From Amorphochlora amoebiformis (Eukaryota > Cercozoa > Chlorarachniophyceae), in the NCBI GenBank assembly GCA_054601695.1, contig BAAHQB010000126.1, positions 487,661 to 551,660 on the forward strand: a DNA stretch of 64,000 nucleotides, written 5' to 3'. Both the position numbers and the translations under genes were made by a program. Numbering within the stretch: the first letter of the stretch is position 1; every line of letters begins with the position of its first letter. Below are positions 1-64,000 of this stretch, in pieces. The notes under the pieces are model-generated. The model was not told the origin of the DNA. It saw nothing but the letters and a program-made list of their open reading frames with translations, and made no database searches.

Positions 1-18275
<18,275 letters not shown>

Positions 18276-18285
18276 CTGCTCTGAG

Positions 18286-21433
<3,148 letters not shown>

Positions 21434-21569
21434 ATATAATGTATAACATGTGCAATTTCTTGTCTGCGTACATAATTATATATTTATACATACGTATATA
21501 TATGTATATATATATATATTTATATGTATAATATATATACACACATATATATATACATGTGTGTGTATG

Positions 21570-21614
<45 letters not shown>

Positions 21615-21652
21615 CGTGTGTGTGTGTGTATGTGTGTGCGTGTGTGTATATG

Positions 21653-21725
<73 letters not shown>

Positions 21726-21822
21726 ATATATATAACAATATATACATAAAGATAGATATATATATATATATATGTACTTATTTCATTGTATGTACTTGTT
21801 TTATATATATACATATTTATGC

Positions 21823-21853
<31 letters not shown>

Positions 21854-21925
21854 ATATGTTATATATGTACATATAATATGTATATAGGTATGATTACATG
21901 TATTTATGTATTATGTAACAAAAAT

Positions 21926-21971
<46 letters not shown>

Positions 21972-22055
21972 TACATATATATATATATATATGTATGTAT
22001 GTATGTATACATGTATATATTATAGATAAATATAGACATATACATAAATACATAT

Positions 22056-22100
<45 letters not shown>

Positions 22101-22190
22101 GCATATGTGTGTACACATCTACGTCAATGTAGATGTGTACATATATATACATATGTTATATATATATATATATTATATATATATATATAT

Positions 22191-22243
<53 letters not shown>

Positions 22244-22274
22244 ATGTATATGTATATATGTATATATCACCCAG
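21434..22274. repeat. Spacer between genes 2 and 3: TA/GT microsatellites
   Basis: About 840 bp of (TA)n with (GT)n patches near 21600-21725 and mixed TATG repeats. No exon-like island seen. Confidence 0.8.
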
Positions 22275-22306
22275 AACTCTCCATCTTCGTCGAGAACAAG
22301 GACTAC

Positions 22307-29052
<6,746 letters not shown>

Positions 29053-29590
29053 CCTCCCGTGCCAGGCTGCGCTGCATGAAAAATTTGATCAATTACCATC
29101 AAGTTGAGACCGGTGATAAGGCTCTAGATGGTCGGAATCTAACTAGTATGTAAAAAATCTAGTCATGAATGATAATCATTTACGAGATTTAAACTACGTA
29201 GTACAATCATGTGACATACTAGTACCATCATAATGAGCCTACGGTATATAAATGCACAACCGTAGGCTTACATACGTGGCCGTATACTCCACCCCTAGTA
29301 TTAATTTCTACTACAATCTTGTTATCTTAGTTGTACACTAGATACAAAAGCCTATGATGATTCACCAACCTGCCAGGCTACGATCTAGACGATGTATATG
29401 TACATAATCTGCATCCAGCGCGAACTATCTAGACTATTGTACTTATGTATGAACTTTTCGTGTGACTAGGTTCTAGAGGCTATTGAGCCCGCTGTGTATG
29501 TCCACTAGGTCCAGATCTCGTTCACCATGTAGCTTACTGCTTGTAAAATTGGTTGTAATTGTATAATCCGCAGTCAGCTGGGATTTTGCA
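29053..29590. other. Intergenic island of unique sequence with a hairpin
   Basis: About 540 bp of non-repetitive sequence after gene 3 with no convincing exon in either strand. It contains a perfect 10-bp inverted repeat (29236-29245 with 29259-29268, 13-nt loop) whose loop begins with a TATAAA-like string. It may be a gene 3 3' flank, a promoter, or an old mobile-element remnant. Confidence 0.5.
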
Positions 29591-29688
29591 TTTATGATGT
29601 GGGTAGATGCATTTACATATGTATATATACGTATTATATATATATATATATGTATGTATTACATGTACATATATATGTATTATATATT

Positions 29689-29738
<50 letters not shown>

Positions 29739-29821
29739 ATACGTACATACACACATTATATATATATATATATATATATATAAACACCTATAGACACATA
29801 TATACATACATACATACATAC

Positions 29822-29916
<95 letters not shown>

Positions 29917-30094
29917 TATTTTTTATTATACATATGTATATATGTATATATATATATATATATGGATGTATTATATGTACTATACATATGAATGTATATG
30001 TTGATGTATGTGCATATGTGTATGTTTAGTGTATATTATATATGTATATGTGTATATATATATGTATATATAATATATGTATAAAAAATATATT

Positions 30095-30140
<46 letters not shown>

Positions 30141-30312
30141 CATACACACTCATACGTATAATATCACAATATAATATACACACGTATATACATACATATA
30201 TATATATATATGCATATATATATATATATATATATTTATACGTATATGTATATATATACACACACATACAAACATACATATATATATATATACACATATA
30301 TATATATATATG

Positions 30313-30353
<41 letters not shown>

Positions 30354-30399
30354 TTACACCGGCACACACCACACAGACCCACGCATACACACGCACACG

Positions 30400-30447
<48 letters not shown>

Positions 30448-30457
30448 TTTACATGTT

Positions 30458-30540
<83 letters not shown>

Positions 30541-30647
30541 TACTGACATGTTTTACACACTATATGTATGCATATACATATATATATATATATATATATA
30601 CATGTACATATTAGTATATATATATATTTATATATATATATTTTTTA

Positions 30648-30693
<46 letters not shown>

Positions 30694-30749
30694 CTTTTTA
30701 TTATGTCAATTATATTAATATACATAGTTTTATTATTACATTGTATAAA

Positions 30750-30782
<33 letters not shown>

Positions 30783-30784
30783 CA

Positions 30785-30869
<85 letters not shown>

Positions 30870-30883
30870 ATATGTATATACAC

Positions 30884-30921
<38 letters not shown>

Positions 30922-30945
30922 GTACATACATACATACATTTACCA
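29591..30945. repeat. TA-rich microsatellite block
   Basis: About 1.35 kb of (TA)n, (CA)n and mixed variants. No exon-like island. Confidence 0.85.
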
Positions 30946-30954
30946 TCCAGTTTG

Positions 30955-31115
30955 AGTGCTCTCACAGCTCGTAGACACATACGTACATATTCATACGGCC
31001 AATGTACCTGCATGGCCGTCAGCGTCCGATGGGCTCGTATTCTACGACTTTCGCCACTTTCTGCTCTACGCGGCGAATTTCAATCTAGAAAAGTGTGGGA
31101 TTCAGAATATATTTA
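30955..31115. other. Exon-like island, strand undecided
   Basis: On the plus strand it reads [20 protein letters not shown] within an open frame of about 45 codons. On the minus strand a good acceptor (CTTTTCTAG at about 31087) opens a frame reading [15 protein letters not shown] that ends in TGA. I could not join either reading in phase to a neighbour. One reading is likely a real exon. Confidence 0.3.
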
Positions 31116-31118
31116 TAC

Positions 31119-31149
<31 letters not shown>

Positions 31150-31173
31150 ATATACATATGTAAACATACATAT

Positions 31174-31208
<35 letters not shown>

Positions 31209-31234
31209 AAATATCTTCACATATATATATACAC

Positions 31235-31331
<97 letters not shown>

Positions 31332-31366
31332 GTTTATACACATCAGTATATTCAAAAACATAGAGA

Positions 31367-31419
<53 letters not shown>

Positions 31420-31439
31420 CGGATACATATACAGTAAGT

Positions 31440-31640
31440 TTCACCTAATATGTGCCGCTCTCTCCCCCTAATCTTCCCTTCAGTCCCTCCATATCTCCCT
31501 CCCCTTCCCTTGTCCATCCTAACCCTTAATTGTCTCCCACCCTTCCCCTCCTAGCGCCTCCCTCGTACTTGCTCATCTCTACTCGCTCATCTCTCTCTCT
31601 CTCTCTTCTCTCTCTTTCCGTCAGCTCCTCCTCTTGTAAG
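31440..31640 (+). repeat. CT-rich polypyrimidine tract
   Basis: About 200 nt, mostly C and T, including a (TC)n run at 31590-31615, ending at possible acceptors TCAG (31624) and TAAG (31640). It favours a plus-strand exon downstream. Confidence 0.6.
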
Positions 31641-31774
31641 TTACCCAAGACGTGCACATCCGGAATACCAGGTGGAATTCGACATTCGACCCTGAAGAAT
31701 ATAATAGTTCGGTTTTGAGGATTGGTACGGTGGGAATAGAGAGTTTGAAGAAGAGCATTCGGGCTAGTTGTGTT
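31641..31774 (+). CDS. Candidate exon of an unassigned plus-strand gene
   Basis: After the polypyrimidine tract an open frame reads [20 protein letters not shown] and ends at donor GTAAAT in phase 0. No in-phase partner was found. The minus strand of the same bases offers a competing exon (31691-31645) with a good acceptor and donor reading [16 protein letters not shown], which resembles the first strands of a CBM20 starch-binding domain. Only one can be right; I slightly favour plus because of the tract. Confidence 0.35.
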
Positions 31775-31798
31775 GTAAATGTACACATAAAATATATA

Positions 31799-31835
<37 letters not shown>

Positions 31836-31878
31836 GTATGCATAGATATATGCGCATGTAATACACACACACACACAC

Positions 31879-31921
<43 letters not shown>

Positions 31922-31953
31922 TACACACATATATATATATATATATATATATG

Positions 31954-32036
<83 letters not shown>

Positions 32037-32063
32037 ACACACAAAAAAAATACACACACACAC

Positions 32064-32112
<49 letters not shown>

Positions 32113-32188
32113 ATATGTACATAAATATATTATGTTCTAATATGAAATAAATACACAATATATATAATGTATATATGCATACATACAC

Positions 32189-32223
<35 letters not shown>

Positions 32224-32284
32224 ACTTGTACTACATATATCTATATATATATATACGCATATATATATAATATATTATACATGT

Positions 32285-32372
<88 letters not shown>

Positions 32373-32403
32373 CATATATATATATATGTATATAACGTGT
32401 ACT

Positions 32404-32461
<58 letters not shown>

Positions 32462-32465
32462 AATA

Positions 32466-32550
<85 letters not shown>

Positions 32551-32559
32551 CAATATAAA
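31775..32559. repeat. TA/CA microsatellite block
   Basis: About 785 bp of (TA)n with CACACA patches. No exon-like island. Confidence 0.85.
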
Positions 32560-33189
32560 TTACAATCCACGGATTACCTTTAAAAGTAACATTGCCATTG
32601 ATATCCTGAATAGTCTGCGCACCATAGATTTTCTCATCGTTGAGGCACTGAGATCTTTGATGGAATTTCTCACCTCCATCGCAGCTTGTTCAGCCTCGGA
32701 AAAGCATAGACAGCGAACTAGTAGCGTCGACAGTCCACCTAGGAGCAAGTATGTACCAAGTTAACGGCGTTGACCCTAGAATCAATATTATCCTACAAGT
32801 GAACGGACAGCAAACCGTCGAGAATCCATAACAAGGCATGCAGGGCCATCTGATAGATACAGATATCACATTTGTCAAATAAACGCACATGAGTACAGAA
32901 ACAAGAGGCTTTTCTCACCGGAAGATAATGGCCGTGTTGATGCGGTTCATACAGTGCTTGAATTCCTGTTCTGAGAGCTGAAGTACGTATGCGACGAGTA
33001 AGATTAGAAATTAAATTAGAAAGGCACTGACCAGGTTCTCAAGCTCCACGGGATATTCACTGGAGTCTACGAGGACAAAGAATCAGACATTCGAATTCGG
33101 ACAGGTATAATTTCCCTACATGAGGAGTATAATCCCCCTGGAGACCAATTTCCGACTCCTGGGACGATTATTCGACTGGCAAAAGGCAT
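32560..33189 (-). CDS. Gene 4: golgin A7 / ERF4 family protein (palmitoyltransferase partner)
   Basis: Five exons in transcript order: 33189-33120 (ATG), 33066-33032, 32977-32919, 32849-32797, 32738-32560 (stop TAA). They total 396 nt, giving 131 residues, close to the roughly 137 of animal GOLGA7. The family core is visible: RIIVP near the start, then YPVELENLLSEQEFKHCMNR and INTAIIF, then a Cys-rich hydrophobic stretch (PCMPCYGFSTVCCPF). GOLGA7/ERF4 proteins are known to form a complex with a DHHC-type S-acyltransferase (ERF2/ZDHHC9) that palmitoylates Ras-like proteins at ER/Golgi membranes. The long C-terminal exon departs from the animal sequences and is less certain. Introns are 51-69 nt and lack (TA)n, in sharp contrast to all other genes here. 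The start faces gene 5. Confidence 0.85.
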
Positions 33190-33377
33190 ATCATTTCTCA
33201 GATGGCTGTGAGATCCACAATGTTTAAGGATTGCCTGGGTCGAAGCGCATCCGAAGCGGAAGAAGAAGCCATTGGGGGATCCCCCGAGAAACTTTGAGAC
33301 TACCCGGGGTTTTGAAGAATTATCCGGGGTTCGATTATCCCAGGCAGTCTCCAGAGACCGCAGATTCCACCGAATTC
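33190..33377. promoter_or_regulatory. 188-bp divergent spacer between genes 4 and 5
   Basis: The two ATGs (33189 minus, 33378 plus) lie head-to-head with no microsatellite between them. The spacer probably holds both promoters. It contains the related strings CCCGAGAAAC, ACCCGGGG and ATCCGGGG. No TATA box is obvious. The in-frame sequence upstream of either ATG is open, so longer N-termini cannot be excluded. Confidence 0.45.
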
Positions 33378-53279
<19,902 letters not shown>

Positions 53280-53538
53280 TGTTAGCGCAGTGGTATAGTA
53301 GATGGTAGTCCAGAGTTCGATTCAAGTCCGTTTGGATTATGGCTAATGATAATGACCAAATTCTCAAGCAAATTCTCGCGTGGAAGGCCTTCCCTACCTA
53401 AGGTCTTCCATTGGAAGGTCTTCCCCTCGGATGACTATTGCTAATTCGCATGCGTAGATTACGAATATGACGGTAGTCTAGCGATCCGACGCGTAGTTAA
53501 CTAGCTATAGGTTCCGTGCTACTCTACATGCTGTAACA
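53280..53538 (+). mobile_element. Element A, copy 2 (about 259 bp) upstream of gene 6
   Basis: Begins TGTTAGCGCAGTGGTATAG and ends TGTAACA. The head looks tRNA-derived: an A-box-like TAGCGCAGTGG and a B-box-like GTTCGATTC about 35 nt later match RNA polymerase III internal promoter patterns. It also has an internal repeat of the GGAAGG-CTTCC type at about 53382-53428. It is not a functional tRNA, because no cloverleaf acceptor stem is seen. Confidence 0.55.
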
Positions 53539-53565
53539 ACATATATATATATATATATATATTGC

Positions 53566-53609
<44 letters not shown>

Positions 53610-53725
53610 ATGTGTGTGTGTGTGTGTGCACATATTTAGCTTCATATGCAAAATTGTAATATATATATATATATGTATGTATGTATGTATAGATATAAAT
53701 TTTACGAATATAGATACGTTTATAT

Positions 53726-53839
<114 letters not shown>

Positions 53840-53866
53840 GTATATATAACGTAAATATATAAAAAT

Positions 53867-53918
<52 letters not shown>

Positions 53919-53975
53919 TACATTTATACATTCATATATACGGATGTTTTATATGTACATATTTATTAATATAGG

Positions 53976-60162
<6,187 letters not shown>

Positions 60163-60183
60163 TTTGGTATTTTACACATATAT

Positions 60184-60225
<42 letters not shown>

Positions 60226-60288
60226 GATGTATACAGATATTTACATATATATGTGTATACATATGTGTATATATATATATATACACAT

Positions 60289-60338
<50 letters not shown>

Positions 60339-60460
60339 CTATCTACAGCATATTTATTGATATATATATATATATGGAAATACGTGGGATGTGGCCGTAT
60401 ACACATGCAACTAAGGATCATATGTAACAATTCTATACTTATGTATTTACATATAAACTC

Positions 60461-60539
<79 letters not shown>

Positions 60540-60544
60540 AATAT

Positions 60545-60598
<54 letters not shown>

Positions 60599-60629
60599 CA
60601 CACATACACATATATACACATATACATAT

Positions 60630-60661
<32 letters not shown>

Positions 60662-61909
60662 TAAACTTGGGCATAAATACATCCGTATAACAGCTCTATT
60701 CTCCGACACTACATTCTGTTAGGAATAAAACAGCTCTGGCGATGACGTACAGGTTGCTTCGTGACTTCCGTTACATTTGCTACGTTTGCAATGTATTTAT
60801 GATGATGTAAGGTGTTAGAAATGGACAGGCTAGTAGATTTCCAAACGCCAAACGCAAGCATATATATCTTCGGGCGCTCTTGCGTGTAGTTAGGTTACAT
60901 GTGGCGGCCGTGCGTTGGAAAAATCTGTAATATTTTGATCTCGGAATACATACGTATGTACTGTTCACAATGCCGTTTGTAATTTAGAGTGAGCTCTGTG
61001 CGTACGTACGTATGCATGTATATGCGTCAATTTAGTCAGTATCGTTTCAATAAGCTCAATTTCTACGGACACATATACGCATACATACTTTACGCACACA
61101 TACTTCAGATCTAGACCGTATTCAAGTTCATGCACATGTGCTCGTGTGTTTGAAATTACCTAGTACTACTCACGTACCGTTTCTATATAAGAGTCATATG
61201 CCGGCTACTGTACGTAACAAACGTACGTACGATGCCTTACATACGTATTGAATATTGGTAGTGATGGTAACATTTACGCATGTTCAGTATACATTGAGTT
61301 CAATCATAGCTATATATGTGCGGCCTCAATCTGGAAATCGTGTACATACATACATATATAAGTACTAGACATATGTGTACTGGGTATTCGCAACGCGTGA
61401 CCGTGACAGTGACATGTGTATGATACGTACGCACGGTATACGTCGTATACTAGTATACATCTAGTGCGTGCATACAGTAGAAATAGTGGTGGTAACCTGT
61501 ACACGATTGTTCGTACGCACTGGTGCGAAACGTACACTGGAGATATTTCGGACACATAGATAATCATACGGTCAGTGCTTTCGTTCCATGTGACTCAATT
61601 ACTAGAACTATGGACGATATTAAAATATATCCTTATATATGAGTAGGTATACGTATCACGGTCATGCTCGAGCTCTACTGTCGTTTAGGCCCAAGCCACT
61701 GAATACGCATGCGCATTACACTAGTACAACCATTTGGGAATGAGCAAGATAAGAAAGTAAAGCCGTTCCCAATGATGTCTAATGGTAAACTGTGATGATC
61801 GATACCACATACTTTATGTGAGCATATTTGTTAGATCTAAATAAGTCGGCGATCGTAGTTCGTTCCAGCCTGTCTGAAAGAAACCAGCCGGTCTGAATAA
61901 AGCCAAAAT
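60163..61909. other. Tail-to-tail spacer between genes 6 and 8
   Basis: 60163-60690 is (TA)n. 60691-61909 is about 1.2 kb of unique sequence with no supported exon in either strand, the longest non-coding unique stretch here. It is notable for many short self-complementary words (TACGTA, CGTACG, GTATAC), for example around 61010, 61205-61235 and 61435-61460. A TATATAA string lies near 61184. Confidence 0.55.

Positions 61910-64000
<2,091 letters not shown>

Noticed and set aside
53280-53355. Functional tRNA gene
   Set aside because: A- and B-box-like sequences are present but there is no complete cloverleaf; treated as part of element A.

Overview
EUKARYOTIC CHARACTER. The window is from an intron-saturated eukaryotic nuclear genome. 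No prokaryotic operon, rRNA, CRISPR array or canonical tRNA was seen. Most bases are (TA)n microsatellite with (GT)n/(CA)n patches. Genes are chains of very short exons (mostly 25-120 nt) with GT...AG borders, and reading phase carries from exon to exon. TAA, TAG and TGA are all used as stops, so the standard code fits. Degenerate TTAGGG-type (telomere-like) arrays lie inside introns and spacers. I cannot name the species; a protist with an unusually intron-dense genome is my inference.

LAYOUT. (1) 1-18275, minus: a large leucine-rich-repeat (LRR) protein in at least 33 exons, running off the left edge; one intron holds a 465-nt G run. (2) about 18286-21433, plus: an unrecognised protein with a basic stretch. 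Its 5' end is head-to-head with gene 1 and unresolved. (3) 22307-29052, plus: a modular protein ordered SAM, RanBP2-type zinc finger, SAM, RING; about 390 residues in 11 exons. (4) 30950-31775: two exon-like islands of undecided strand. (5) 32560-33189, minus: a compact five-exon GOLGA7/ERF4-family gene with short introns, unlike its neighbours. (6) 33378-52570, plus: a secreted, cysteine-rich protein in about 45 exons (2670 coding nt, 889 residues) beginning with a signal peptide. (7) 53976-60162, plus: a 152-residue protein with one membrane segment. (8) 61910-64000, minus: a TPR protein, N-terminus outside the window.

REPEATS. Besides (TA)n there are two related elements of about 260 bp with TGTTA...TAACA ends, a second dispersed family with a 24-bp inverted arm, interstitial telomere-like arrays, a 400-nt A/G tract, an intron made of 16-bp repeats, and a series of decayed partial copies of exons ('echoes') lying in introns next to the exon they resemble.

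HOW IT FITS TOGETHER. The genes are functionally unrelated and do not form a pathway. Exon calls rest on three tests made by eye: an open frame, GT/AG borders, and matching phase on both sides. The total coding length closes to a multiple of three for the four genes complete in the window (genes 3, 5, 6, 7). No transcript data or database search was available.
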